Below are positions 35,561-45,126 of a stretch of DNA of 64,000 bases, one piece after another. The position numbers were made by a program, and so were the translations under genes. The DNA lies in NCBI GenBank assembly GCA_022711435.1, contig JAKLFB010000001.1, positions 186,001 to 250,000 on the forward strand. Direction: 5' to 3'. Numbering within the stretch: position 1 is the stretch's first letter; each line of letters begins with the position of its first letter. The stretch comes from Verrucomicrobiota bacterium. GTDB taxonomy: Bacteria > Verrucomicrobiota > Verrucomicrobiia > Limisphaerales > UBA1319. The notes beneath the pieces are model-generated. The model was not told the DNA's origin. It did not search any database and saw nothing but the letters and a program-made list of their open reading frames with translations.

Positions 35561-37921
35561 ATGAACTGGGGATTGCTGACGACCAGTCTGGGTGTGGCGG
35601 GGGCGGCCGCGGCGGGGGCGGTTGGCCTGGGCTCGGTCGTCGGCATTTGGATGACGGGCCTCTCGGCGCGGGCGCGCGGATGGGCCATCGGGCTGTGCCT
35701 GGTGGCGCTGATGTGGCCGCCGTTCCAGGTGGCGGATGCTTGGATCTACGGATTTGGGACCCAGGGCCGGTGGGCGGGCTGGCTGCCGTTCAACCTGTTT
35801 TCGCCGGCCGGAACCGTCTTTCTGCTCGTGCTGCTTTACTGGCCGCTGACAGCCCTGCTGGCCTGCGGGGCATGGCAGCGGCTCGAGTCGGGCCATCTGG
35901 AGAGCGAGCCGGGGCTGTCGGGCATCGGGGTGCTGCGCTGGCTGCTCTGGCCGCAAGCGCGGCCGGCCATTGTCCTGGGCGCCGTCGTCAGCTTCGTCCT
36001 GGCGCTGAATCAATTCACGATTCCGGCGATTCTTCAGACGCGGGTTTACCCGGTCGAGTTCTGGATCCAGTTCAGCACGACGATGAACTATGCACAGGCA
36101 TGGAAGCAGAGCTGGCCGCTGGCGCTGGCGCCGGTGGCGGTGCTGGCCGCGCTGGCGCGCCGGCCGGTCGCCTGGCCGCGCCGGTCGAGCGCGCTCGATG
36201 CGGCCGTGTTCCGCCGCCATCTGGGGTGCCGGTGGCATGCGGCGGCCGCCGGGTTGAGCGGCGTGGTTCTGGCGGTGTCCTTGGCGCCGCCGCTGGTCTC
36301 GATGGCGGGTTCCGGGGCCGTGTGGGCGGCGATGCCCGGCGTCTTGCGCACCGTGCCCGAGGCGGCCCTGCGCTCGGCGGTTTTCGCGGCAGCGACGGCG
36401 ACGGTGGCGATCGGGCTGGGCTACGGGCTGTGGCGCAGCCGGTGGGCATACGCGCTCTGGCTGCCTTTCTTCCTGCCGGGGGTGTGGATCGGTCTGGGGC
36501 TGGCAGCGGGTCTGAACCGGCCGGGCACAGGCGCGATCTATGACAGCGTGGCCATCGTGGTTATGGCGCTGGTTATCCGCTATGCGGTGCTGGGGTGGCA
36601 TGCGATGTCGGCGGCGCGAGCGTCGGCCGACCCGGCCTGGGAGGACGCCGCCCGTCTCGAAGGCGCATCGGGCCTCCACCTGTTCCGCTGCGTCCGGTGG
36701 CCGCAGATCCGATCCAGCGCGGCGGCGGCGTGGTATGTGATCTACCTGCTTTGCCTGTGGGATGTGGACACGATCCTGCTGATCTCGCCGCCGCAGGGCG
36801 AGACTGTGGCGCTGCGGATCTTTCATCTGCTGCACTACGGGCACAACGCCCAGGTCGGCGCGCTGTGCATCGTCCTGCTGGGGCTGGCCCTGGCGCCCAT
36901 GGCGATCTGGGGCGTGCTGCTGAAGATCGGGCCTGCCGGGCGGCGGCTCGCCGGCGCCATGCGCGGGTCGGGAGCGGCAGGCTGGTGGCTTGTCGCGCTG
37001 GGCGTGTCGGCCGGGATCGGGGGCGGCTGCGGCCGCGAGGGGAGCGGGACGCCCGGGCGGATCGAGAGCCGACTGTTCGACCGGATCGAGGTGATCGGCG
37101 GGCCGGGCTCGGGCGCAGGCCAGTTCGTCAAGCCGCGCTCGGTGGCGGTCGACGGTCGGGACGAGCTCTATGTGGCCGACATGACCGGCCGGATCCAGCG
37201 ATTCGACGAGCGAGGCGCGTTCGTTGGATTGTGGCAGATCGAGCCGGTGGACATCGGCAAGCCCAAAGGCATGGAACGCGATCCTGCGGGCGGCATCATG
37301 GTGGCCGAGCCGCATTACGGGAGGATCAGCCATTTCACGCCGGACGGCCGTCTCCGGTCGCGATGGGGCCGGACCGCGGATGGGAAGGGAGCCCTGTATT
37401 TCCCGCGGTCGATGGCGGTGACTGGGCGGGGTGATATTTGGGTATGCGAGTATGGATCGGGGGATCGGGTGGCGCACGTGAGCGCGGGCGGTGGGCAATG
37501 GCTGGGGAGCATCGGAAGCAGCGGGGACAGGGCAGGGGAGCTGAATCGGCCGGAGGGGATCGGGGTGGATTCGAGCGGCTGGGTGTATGTGGCCGACTCG
37601 TGCAACCATCGGGTCCAGGTGTTCGATCCCGAGGGGAATTGGCGGCGGACACTGGGCAGGGCGGGGGAAGGTCCCGGCGAGCTCAGCTATCCCTACGATG
37701 TGAGGGTCGATGCTGCCGGGTACGTGTTCGTGTGCGAGTTCGGCAACAGCCGGCTGCAGGTGTTCGATTCCCAGGGGCGGTGGGTGGAGGCGATCGGCGG
37801 CCTGGGGCGTGAGCCTGGCAGGTTTTTCAATCCCTGGGGATTGGCCCTGGACTCGAAGGGCAACCTGTACGTGGCCGACGCCGGGAACCACCGGGTCCAA
37901 AAGCTGGTGCGCCGATCATGA
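35561..37921 (+). CDS. ABC permease fused to an NHL-repeat domain
   Basis: A 786-residue fusion. Residues 1-466 are a binding-protein-dependent permease with two sets of transmembrane helices and an EAA-like loop (DPAWEDAARLEGASGLHLFRCV). Residues 467-786 begin MRGSGAAGWWLVALGV, with SAGIGGGC just after it, which looks exactly like a lipoprotein signal with lipobox (GGGC). NHL beta-propeller repeats follow, such as FVKPRSVAVDGRDELYVAD and NRPEGIGVDSSGWVYVAD. No stop codon separates the two. Either the genes have fused, or translation of the second starts at the internal ATG (36959). The propeller would be outside the membrane. No ABC ATPase is encoded nearby. It overlaps the next gene by 4 bp. 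Confidence 0.85.
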   Translation: MNWGLLTTSLGVAGAAAAGAVGLGSVVGIWMTGLSARARGWAIGLCLVALMWPPFQVADAWIYGFGTQGRWAGWLPFNLFSPAGTVFLLVLLYWPLTALLACGAWQRLESGHLESEPGLSGIGVLRWLLWPQARPAIVLGAVVSFVLALNQFTIPAILQTRVYPVEFWIQFSTTMNYAQAWKQSWPLALAPVAVLAALARRPVAWPRRSSALDAAVFRRHLGCRWHAAAAGLSGVVLAVSLAPPLVSMAGSGAVWAAMPGVLRTVPEAALRSAVFAAATATVAIGLGYGLWRSRWAYALWLPFFLPGVWIGLGLAAGLNRPGTGAIYDSVAIVVMALVIRYAVLGWHAMSAARASADPAWEDAARLEGASGLHLFRCVRWPQIRSSAAAAWYVIYLLCLWDVDTILLISPPQGETVALRIFHLLHYGHNAQVGALCIVLLGLALAPMAIWGVLLKIGPAGRRLAGAMRGSGAAGWWLVALGVSAGIGGGCGREGSGTPGRIESRLFDRIEVIGGPGSGAGQFVKPRSVAVDGRDELYVADMTGRIQRFDERGAFVGLWQIEPVDIGKPKGMERDPAGGIMVAEPHYGRISHFTPDGRLRSRWGRTADGKGALYFPRSMAVTGRGDIWVCEYGSGDRVAHVSAGGGQWLGSIGSSGDRAGELNRPEGIGVDSSGWVYVADSCNHRVQVFDPEGNWRRTLGRAGEGPGELSYPYDVRVDAAGYVFVCEFGNSRLQVFDSQGRWVEAIGGLGREPGRFFNPWGLALDSKGNLYVADAGNHRVQKLVRRS

Positions 37922-40827
37922 GATTCCACTTCACTCATCCGATGTGGTTGGCGGCGCTGCCGGCGGCGATTGCCTGGGTGGTTTACCTGAGCATGCAGAC
38001 GCATGTCATGCTGCCGGGCTGGCGGCGGTATGTGGCGGGCGGATTAAGGCTGGCGTGCGTGACGGCGGTGGTGCTGGCCCTGGCCGGTTTGCAGTGGCTG
38101 CATCCCCAGGAAGGCATGAACGTCGTGTTCCTCCTGGACCGGTCGGACAGCGTCCCCTACGCGCAGCAGGAGTGGGGGCGCAATCTGGCCAACGAGCTCG
38201 CGCGCAGCAAGCCGGCGTCGGATCGGGCCGGGCTGGTCGTGTTCGGCGCGGAGGCGGCGCTCGAGGCATCGGCGCGGCCGGCGTTTCAGACCGAGAAGGT
38301 CCTGGCGGTGGTGCCGACGGACCGGACCGATCTTGGTGCGGCCATCCGGCTGGGAACCGCGGCGTTTCCGGAAACCGGCCAGAAGCGGCTGGTGCTGCTG
38401 TCCGATGGCAACGAGAACCTCGGGGACGGCCTCGGCGCGTTGCTGGCCGCAGCGCCGCTGGGCGTCACGCTCGATGCGATTCCGCTCGGGGGCCAGCGGC
38501 GCGGCGATGCCGCCCTCCAGCGCATCGCCATGCCCGGCCAGCTCCAGAAGAATCAGACGTTCGAGATCAAGACGTTTATCGTCAGCGACCGCGCCCGCCC
38601 GGCGGCGCTGCGGTTTTTTCGCGACGACCGGTTCCTGGGCGAGCAGACCGTCCAGCTCGAGCCGGGCAAGAACTTGTTCGCGCTGCCGCAGACGCTCTCC
38701 GAGCCGGGTTTCTACCGGTACGACGTGCAGATGGACGCGGCCGAAGATGCGGTGCCGCTGAACAACCGGGCGATCGGATTCGCCATGGTCCGGGGCGATC
38801 CGCGTCTGCTGCTGGTGACGTCGGATGCGGAGCTGGACGCGCCGTTGGCCGCCGCCTTGCGGCAGGGGCGCCTCGAGGTGCGGGTGGCCGGACCCAACGG
38901 ATTGCCGGAGACGCTGGCGGAGCTGCAGTCCTTTGATGCCATCGTGTTGAGCAACATTGCCGCGGGGGACCTGGGGCGCGAGAGGATGCTGCTGCTTGAA
39001 AGCGCCGTGCGCGATTTCGGCGTGGGCCTGGTCTGCGTGGGGGGCGACCAGGCGTTCACCGCAGGCGGCTACCGGGGCACCCCGCTCGAGTCCGCCCTGC
39101 CCGTGAGCATGGAGCTGGACAGCCGCAAGGTCCTGCCCAATGGCGCATTGGTCCTGGTGGTGCATGCCACCGAGTTCCCCAACGGCAACCAGTGGGCTCG
39201 GGACATCGCCTACGCCGCTCTCGAGGCGCTGGGCCCCCAGGACGAGATGGGGATCGTGCTTTGGGACGGCCTGACCCGGTGGCTCTATCCGCTCGAGAAG
39301 GTCGGCGACAAGAAGCGGATGCGCGCGCAGATCACGGGCATGATGCCGGGCGACATGCCCGATTTCCAGCCGGTCATCCAGATCGCTTTCGACGCGCTCC
39401 GGTCGTCCTCGGCGAACCTGAAGCACATGGTGGTGTTCAGCGATGGCGATCCGGGCGCGCCCGCGGACGCGCTGGTGCAGGGGATCGTCGAAAACCGGAT
39501 CACCATCAGCAGCGTGATGATTGGCGGGCACGTCAAGCCGGACACCATGCTCTGGATGGCGGAGCGGGGCCGCGGCAGGTTCTACGAGGTGAACGCCCCG
39601 GCCGAGCTTCCGCAGATCTTTGTCAAGGAAGCCGCGGTCATCCTGAAGGCGGCGATCTTCGAGGAGCCGTTCCGGCCGCAGACGGCCGCCCCCAGCGAGA
39701 TCACGCGCGGACTCGATCCGTCGGCCTATCCCATTCTCGAGGGGCATGTGGCCACGACGCCGAAGCCGCGGGCGGAGATGCCGCTGGTATCGGCGAAAGG
39801 CGATCCCCTGCTGGCCCACTGGCAATATGGCCTGGGGCGGGCCGTGGCGTTCACCTCCGACGCGCGCGCCAAATGGGCCGCCGCGTGGCTCTCCTGGCCG
39901 CGCTACCAGCAGTTCTGGTCCCAAGCCGTCCAATGGAGCCTGCGCCGCCTCGAGAATGCCGCCTTCACCGCCGAGATCGTCGTGGACAAAGGCGAAGGCC
40001 ATCTCAGTGTCGAGGCGGTCGACGACCAGGGCGGCTTCCGGAATTTTCTCGATCTCCAGGCCGTGGTCGTCGCCCCGGGGGGCGCCCGCCAGTCGGTCCG
40101 GGTGGCGCAGACCGGTCCGGGCCGCTACGAAGCCCGGTTCGCAGCCCGCCAGGTCGGATCGTATCTGGCTAACCTGATGGAGGTTCGAGACGGCGCGATC
40201 CAGGCCACGCAGGTGCTGGGGGCCAGCGTCAATTACTCGCCCGAGTTCGACACGGCGGATGCCAACCTGGGCATGTTGCGGCGCCTGGCCGAAGCCGGCG
40301 GCGGCAAGATGATCGATGGGCGGAATCCGGACGAGAATCCGTTCCGGCGGGGACGGCAGCGGACGTTTCAGCCATGGGATTTGTGGGAATGGCTGCTGAA
40401 GGCTGCGGTGATCCTGTTCCCGGTCGATGTGGCGATCCGGCGAGTCCAGATCGATCTCGATGAGTGGCGCCGAGCGGGGGAGCGTTCGCTGCGATGGCTG
40501 CTGTTCTGGCGAAAGGGACTCGAAAAAGCGCGGCCGGATGAATCGCTGGCTGCCTTGCTGGCGAGGCGAAACCAGATCCGATCCTCGACAACCGCTCGCC
40601 CGGGCGACCGGCCCGGAGAGGCCCGGCCGGCTCCTCAACCCCCGGAAACGGCCCGTGCCCAACCGGCGGCGCCGCAGGCTTCCGCTGTCGCGCCGGCGGG
40701 ATCCGCCGCCGCCCTCGAGGCGCCGGCCCCGGCCCAGCCTGCTGCGCCGGTCCATCCGGCCGCCAGCACCGCAAGCCGCCTGCTCGAAGCCAAGCGCCGC
40801 GCCCAGGAACGATCTCGCTCCCGTTGA
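37918..40827 (+). CDS. VWA/glutamine amidotransferase-like membrane protein
   Basis: A 969-residue protein starting 4 bp inside the preceding gene, so translation is coupled. A transmembrane pair (WLAALPAAIAWVVYLSM, LRLACVTAVVLALAGLQWL) precedes a VWA domain with MIDAS LLDRSDS and LVLLSDGNENLGDGL. A second part (DAIVLSNIAAGDL, GVGLVCVGGDQAFTAGGYRGTPLESALPV) resembles the GATase1-like domain (PF07090) found in planctomycete VWA proteins, probably catalytically dead. A second VWA-like unit (LKHMVVFSDGDPGAP) follows. The last 100 residues are Pro/Ala-rich and disordered. It ends the operon. Confidence 0.85.
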   Translation: MRFHFTHPMWLAALPAAIAWVVYLSMQTHVMLPGWRRYVAGGLRLACVTAVVLALAGLQWLHPQEGMNVVFLLDRSDSVPYAQQEWGRNLANELARSKPASDRAGLVVFGAEAALEASARPAFQTEKVLAVVPTDRTDLGAAIRLGTAAFPETGQKRLVLLSDGNENLGDGLGALLAAAPLGVTLDAIPLGGQRRGDAALQRIAMPGQLQKNQTFEIKTFIVSDRARPAALRFFRDDRFLGEQTVQLEPGKNLFALPQTLSEPGFYRYDVQMDAAEDAVPLNNRAIGFAMVRGDPRLLLVTSDAELDAPLAAALRQGRLEVRVAGPNGLPETLAELQSFDAIVLSNIAAGDLGRERMLLLESAVRDFGVGLVCVGGDQAFTAGGYRGTPLESALPVSMELDSRKVLPNGALVLVVHATEFPNGNQWARDIAYAALEALGPQDEMGIVLWDGLTRWLYPLEKVGDKKRMRAQITGMMPGDMPDFQPVIQIAFDALRSSSANLKHMVVFSDGDPGAPADALVQGIVENRITISSVMIGGHVKPDTMLWMAERGRGRFYEVNAPAELPQIFVKEAAVILKAAIFEEPFRPQTAAPSEITRGLDPSAYPILEGHVATTPKPRAEMPLVSAKGDPLLAHWQYGLGRAVAFTSDARAKWAAAWLSWPRYQQFWSQAVQWSLRRLENAAFTAEIVVDKGEGHLSVEAVDDQGGFRNFLDLQAVVVAPGGARQSVRVAQTGPGRYEARFAARQVGSYLANLMEVRDGAIQATQVLGASVNYSPEFDTADANLGMLRRLAEAGGGKMIDGRNPDENPFRRGRQRTFQPWDLWEWLLKAAVILFPVDVAIRRVQIDLDEWRRAGERSLRWLLFWRKGLEKARPDESLAALLARRNQIRSSTTARPGDRPGEARPAPQPPETARAQPAAPQASAVAPAGSAAALEAPAPAQPAAPVHPAASTASRLLEAKRRAQERSRSR

Positions 40828-40874
40828 CGGTTGCGGCGCGGGCGGATACCATGGCGCGATTCAGCCACTTGCTC

Positions 40875-43800
40875 ATGAAAACAAGGCAACATTCTTTCTC
40901 GGCCGTTCTGGCCTGCGGGATCGCCCTGGCGGCAATCGCCGGCCCGGATGCGGCGTCGACGGAAACAGGCGGCAGGACGGAAGGATCCTCTTGGCAGGCG
41001 GGAGAGCCGGCTCGAGTCGAGTTGGCCGAGGGCGCGCCCGTCGACGTCGCGCCTTGGGGCGAGCGCGTCCAGGGACCGGAAGGACGAGAGGTGGAGCTCT
41101 GGTGGGAGGATTGTCGCGATGTGACCCGAGTCGAGGTCGAGCTCGACAAGGAGCTGCCTGCGGATGCACCCGCGAAGCTTCAGTGGTGGCAATCGCGCTG
41201 GCCGGGGACGCGGATTCCACGGGACCGGCCTGCGGGGGCGGGCGAGAGCGGCTGGCTGCATGTGGGCGATCATTACCAGGGGCGGTGGCGGGACGCGGAC
41301 ACCGACGTGCAGAGAGAGGGCCGCATCTGGATCTACCGGATGCGCCCGTTGAACCGGCTCGAGTATCCCGGCGATTTTGGCCCCGCCTATCGGACGACTT
41401 ATCGGATCCGGCTGGTCTTCGCCGACAAAGCGCCGGCGGTGAAACGCCTGCGGGCGTACACGGAGTCGGTGTGGAAGTCGGCGCCGATCTGGATCGAGTG
41501 GGGGGGGACAGCGGAGATGCCCCAGGTGTGGGACGGCCATCTCGAGGCGTTCAACGGCTATGCCCGGGACTTGCGCAAGGCGCGAAGCGATTTCCCGGTC
41601 GAGATCGGCGAAGGGCAATCCTGGAAGTCGCGCGTGCACCGCGGGACCGATGCGATCGCTTTTCGGGTGTGGTATGCGCACAACCCGGCCTTGCATCACT
41701 ATGACCGGACGGTGGTCACCGTGCGCGCGCGGCAGCACAGCTTCAGCTTTGACGCGGCTCAAGCGGCGGAGGGGAGCGAGGTGGTCGTGCCCGCCTATGG
41801 CGTGGCGGTTGCGTCGAGTCCAGTCCCGGCGCGCGCTGCGGCGTCGGAGGTCTCGGTGGGCCTGGTGGAGCCCGAGCCGCTCTTCTTCCGCGGGCCCCGG
41901 CATGCGGAGTGGGATCGGTACCGCCGGGAGCATCCGACCATTTACCAGCGGGTGCTCGCTGAGCCGGAGCAGACCTGGCAGCGGGCGTGGGCCGACATGC
42001 CGCCCAAGCGGCAGTTCTACATCCCGCTCGGATGCGAGGGCGGCCGGCAGCGGTTCGGGGTGAATCCGGACGGATCGGTGTTTTGCGTCAATGACCGGAT
42101 CGATCGTCCCGCGGGGAAAGACAGCGCGCGGCGGACCTGGGAAGGCAACCGGCTGGAGTACGGCTTCGGGCTGCCGGAGACGCCCGATGAGCGATGGATC
42201 CAGGACGGATGCCTGCCGATTGTGCATGCCCGATGGGAGCGCGGCGGGGTGCGAGTGACGCAGACGGCCCTGGCGACCCGGCTGGACAAGGGCGGTTTGG
42301 GATATCCGGATATGAAGGCCGATGACACCGTCGTCCTCATGGTCCGGCTGGTTGTCGAGAACCGGGCCGGAGAGGCGGCGGCGTTCGATCAGAGCCTGTC
42401 GATCGAGGCCGACGGCCGGCCGCTGGAGCTGGCGATGCGAGAGGGGATGGCGGCGGCCCGGATCCGCGGCCCCGAACGCCCGCGCTGCATGGTCCAGTGG
42501 ACACCCGGCGCGGATGCCGCCGTCGAAAAGGGGCGGCTCCGCTGGCGGCCAGCCCTTCCTGTCCAGGGCCGAGCCGAGATGGTGGTCAAGATCCCCTTCA
42601 TCACCCTGGACCAGCCGGCGGAGATCCAGCGCTTGCGGGAGCTGGACTTTGCAGATGAGCTCTCGCGGGTGCGCGATTTCTGGAGGGAGCGCGCCGACGC
42701 GGGCTGCCAGATTCGAGTGCCGGCGCCGGAGGTGGCCGATTTCTACCGGGCGCACGTGTCGCATCTGTTGATCAACTGCGGGCGCGAGGTGGGGGCGGAC
42801 CGGCTGATGGCGCGGGTGGGCGGATTCAGCTACGGCGTCTACGGCAACGAATCGTGCATGATGATCACGGACCTGGACCGTCGAGGGCTCCATGCGGAGG
42901 CGGAGCGGTGCCTTGAGACGTTCCTGCATTACCAGGGCACCTCGGCCCTGCCGGGCGATTATCTGACCCATGAAGGCGTGTTCAACGGGGCCGGGGGCTG
43001 GGAGGCCGGCGGATACAACCAGCATCACGGGTGGATCCTGTGGGCCATGGCCGAGCATTACTGGATGACCGGGGATGCCGGCTGGCTGGGACGGAATGCG
43101 GATCGGCTGACGGCGGCGTGCGAGTGGATCATCGGCGAGCGGCGGCGATCGCTCGCGCTCGATCCGCGAGGGCTGCGGGGGATCGAGCGCGGCCTGCTGC
43201 CGCCCGGATCGCTCGAGGACATCCAGGACTGGCGCTGCTGGCTTTCCAACAACCTGTTCAGCTGGTGGGGGCTGGATGCCATCGCAGAGGCGTTTCGGCA
43301 CGCCGGGCGCGCCGCGGGCCCCCGGCTGCAGTCCGAGGCGGACGCGTTTCGAGCGGATATGCTCGCTGCCTTTCGCGAGGCCATGGTGCGCTCGCCGGTC
43401 GTGCGGCTGCAGGACGGGAGCTGGATTCCGATGATCCCCTCCGAGGTGCACCGGCGAGGCCGGACCTATGGCTGGATCACCGTCACGCTCGAGGGCCCGA
43501 TCTACTTGATCCGAACCGGCGCCATCGAGCCGCACGATCCCCTGGCGCGGTTCATCCTCGAGGATTACGAGGACAACCTCTATCTGTCGGACGAATACGG
43601 CTACTCGCCAGCCTACCTCCAGGACCACTGGTTCAGCCGGGGCGGATTCTCGATGCAGCCCAGCCTGCTCTGCTCGCCGCACCCGTATCTGATGCGGGAT
43701 GAGATCGAGCATTTTCTGCGAAGCTATTTCAACTCGCTGGCGGTCGGGTTCTATCCCCATACGCGCATGCTGACCGAGCATCCGCTGCCCGACTTGGGGG

Positions 43801-44210
43801 ACTGGCGGGGCGACCACTACAAATCCTCGGACGAGGCCAACTCGACCTATTGGCTGCGGCTGATGTTCGTGGATGAGCGAGGCGAGGATCTCTATCTGGG
43901 GATGGCCATGCCGAGGGAGTGGCTCCGGGACGGCCGGTCGCCCGCGATCGAGCGGGCCGCAACCCGTTTCGGTCCGATGAGCCTCCAGTTCGTGTCCGAA
44001 GCCGCGCAGGGGCGGATCGCCGCCGTGCTCGATCCCCCCGTCCGGAGAGCCCCCCAGCGGATCTTTCTCCGGATCCGCCACCCCGAGAAGAAAAGCATCC
44101 GCCGCGTCGAGGTCAACGGCCGGCCCTGGCCGAGTTTCGACGCCGGCGGCCGCGAGTGGATTGAGCTGGCCGATCTGTGCGAGCGAGCCCGGATCGTGGC
44201 TTTCTACTGA
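40875..44210 (+). CDS. Large exported (alpha/alpha)6-like carbohydrate-active enzyme
   Basis: An exported protein of about 1111 residues (signal peptide MKTRQHSFSAVLACGIALAA). The first 500 residues are beta-rich. The second half, from residue 600, looks like an (alpha/alpha)6 barrel of six-hairpin glycosidases: HLLINCGREVGADRLMARVGGFSYGVYGNES, WILWAMAEHYWMTGDAGWLGRN, ACEWIIGERRRS and RGRTYGWITVTLEGPIYLI. Acidic residues in GNESCMMITDLDRRG and EGPIYL are candidate catalysts. The C-terminus is a short beta domain. I cannot assign a GH family. The start at 40875 gives the best signal peptide; 40851 is possible. Confidence 0.7.
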   Translation: MKTRQHSFSAVLACGIALAAIAGPDAASTETGGRTEGSSWQAGEPARVELAEGAPVDVAPWGERVQGPEGREVELWWEDCRDVTRVEVELDKELPADAPAKLQWWQSRWPGTRIPRDRPAGAGESGWLHVGDHYQGRWRDADTDVQREGRIWIYRMRPLNRLEYPGDFGPAYRTTYRIRLVFADKAPAVKRLRAYTESVWKSAPIWIEWGGTAEMPQVWDGHLEAFNGYARDLRKARSDFPVEIGEGQSWKSRVHRGTDAIAFRVWYAHNPALHHYDRTVVTVRARQHSFSFDAAQAAEGSEVVVPAYGVAVASSPVPARAAASEVSVGLVEPEPLFFRGPRHAEWDRYRREHPTIYQRVLAEPEQTWQRAWADMPPKRQFYIPLGCEGGRQRFGVNPDGSVFCVNDRIDRPAGKDSARRTWEGNRLEYGFGLPETPDERWIQDGCLPIVHARWERGGVRVTQTALATRLDKGGLGYPDMKADDTVVLMVRLVVENRAGEAAAFDQSLSIEADGRPLELAMREGMAAARIRGPERPRCMVQWTPGADAAVEKGRLRWRPALPVQGRAEMVVKIPFITLDQPAEIQRLRELDFADELSRVRDFWRERADAGCQIRVPAPEVADFYRAHVSHLLINCGREVGADRLMARVGGFSYGVYGNESCMMITDLDRRGLHAEAERCLETFLHYQGTSALPGDYLTHEGVFNGAGGWEAGGYNQHHGWILWAMAEHYWMTGDAGWLGRNADRLTAACEWIIGERRRSLALDPRGLRGIERGLLPPGSLEDIQDWRCWLSNNLFSWWGLDAIAEAFRHAGRAAGPRLQSEADAFRADMLAAFREAMVRSPVVRLQDGSWIPMIPSEVHRRGRTYGWITVTLEGPIYLIRTGAIEPHDPLARFILEDYEDNLYLSDEYGYSPAYLQDHWFSRGGFSMQPSLLCSPHPYLMRDEIEHFLRSYFNSLAVGFYPHTRMLTEHPLPDLGDWRGDHYKSSDEANSTYWLRLMFVDERGEDLYLGMAMPREWLRDGRSPAIERAATRFGPMSLQFVSEAAQGRIAAVLDPPVRRAPQRIFLRIRHPEKKSIRRVEVNGRPWPSFDAGGREWIELADLCERARIVAFY

Positions 44211-44214
44211 AGGA

Positions 44215-45036
44215 TCAGAAGAAAGGATTGTGCTCGATCTCCTGGGCGACAGTGGTCAGGGGTCCGTGCCCGGGGCAGATCAATGTCTCGGGCGGAAGCG
44301 ACAGGATCTGCTCGCGAACGTTCCGATGGAGCATTGGCGTCGAGAAGAAGCCGCGTCCCATCGACCCCGCGAACAAGGCATCTCCAACCACGGCGACGGC
44401 CGGCGCGCCGTCCGGGAACCCGGTGATGACGAACGTGGCGCCGTCCTCGCTATGGCCGGGCGTATCGCGCTGGGCGATTTGAAGTCGGCCAAGGGGGACA
44501 GGATCCGGGGAGCCGCTCCGCTGCGTAGGCGGTGTGTCGGGCGGATTGCCGTGAACCAGCAAGCTGGGAAAGCGGCGCCGCCAGGCATCGAGCGCCGCGA
44601 CGTGGTCTTCATGATGATGCGTCAGGAACAAATGGCGCAGGTCGAGCTGCTCCTCCGCGATCCATGAACGGCCCGGGGCGTCGTCCCAGCCGGTGTCGAA
44701 CAGGGCCGCCTCGCGGCTTGCCTCGTCCCAGGCTAGAAAGCTGTTGACGGTGTTGTCTTCGAGGGTCGTGCGAATGACGCGCAGGCGGCGCCATCGGTTC
44801 AGATCGGGCGGGCCGGGAAGCCAGCCGGCTGCAATGCCAGCGAGCTTGGCGCCGTCCAGGTTCAAGCGCGCGCCGAGCGCGGCGAAATCGACCTGGGCCA
44901 TCGGGCGCCCGTCCGTCTCGAGCATCCGGTAATCCGAAACCGAGAGGCCGGCGGCTCGAGCGGCAGACTCGACGGGAATGGCGAGCGACTCGCGCGCCTT
45001 GCGCAGGACATCTCCGACGTGATCCTCGAGCGTCAT
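44215..45036 (-). CDS. HTH-metallo-beta-lactamase fold hydrolase fusion
   Basis: A 273-residue protein. The first 75 residues (MTLEDHVGDVLRKARESLAI, then PVESAARAAGLSVSDYRMLE) form an XRE-like helix-turn-helix. The rest is a metallo-beta-lactamase fold with the HxHxDH-type motif THHHEDH, DTPGHSEDGATF, VVGDALF and a final CPGHGPLTT. The family includes glyoxalase II and other thioesterases. The start MTLEDH (45036) is preferred to the upstream ATG at 45054. It is convergent with the preceding enzyme gene and divergent from the TPR gene. Confidence 0.82.
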   Translation of the reverse strand: MTLEDHVGDVLRKARESLAIPVESAARAAGLSVSDYRMLETDGRPMAQVDFAALGARLNLDGAKLAGIAAGWLPGPPDLNRWRRLRVIRTTLEDNTVNSFLAWDEASREAALFDTGWDDAPGRSWIAEEQLDLRHLFLTHHHEDHVAALDAWRRRFPSLLVHGNPPDTPPTQRSGSPDPVPLGRLQIAQRDTPGHSEDGATFVITGFPDGAPAVAVVGDALFAGSMGRGFFSTPMLHRNVREQILSLPPETLICPGHGPLTTVAQEIEHNPFF

Positions 45037-45126
45037 GGCAACACCATAAGTCAAGAGGGCTCGGGCGTCCAGACCCGGCGGCCGGAATGGCTGGCGCCGG
45101 GGCCGCGCATGCGATAGGATGAGCGT

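Noticed and set aside
34979-37900. 973-residue antisense frame over the permease-NHL gene
   Set aside because: Proline/arginine-rich shadow of the sense gene, no domains.
40635-44081. 1148-residue antisense frame opposite the large exported enzyme
   Set aside because: No recognisable domain, composition dominated by Arg/Pro/His; the sense gene has a signal peptide and domain features.
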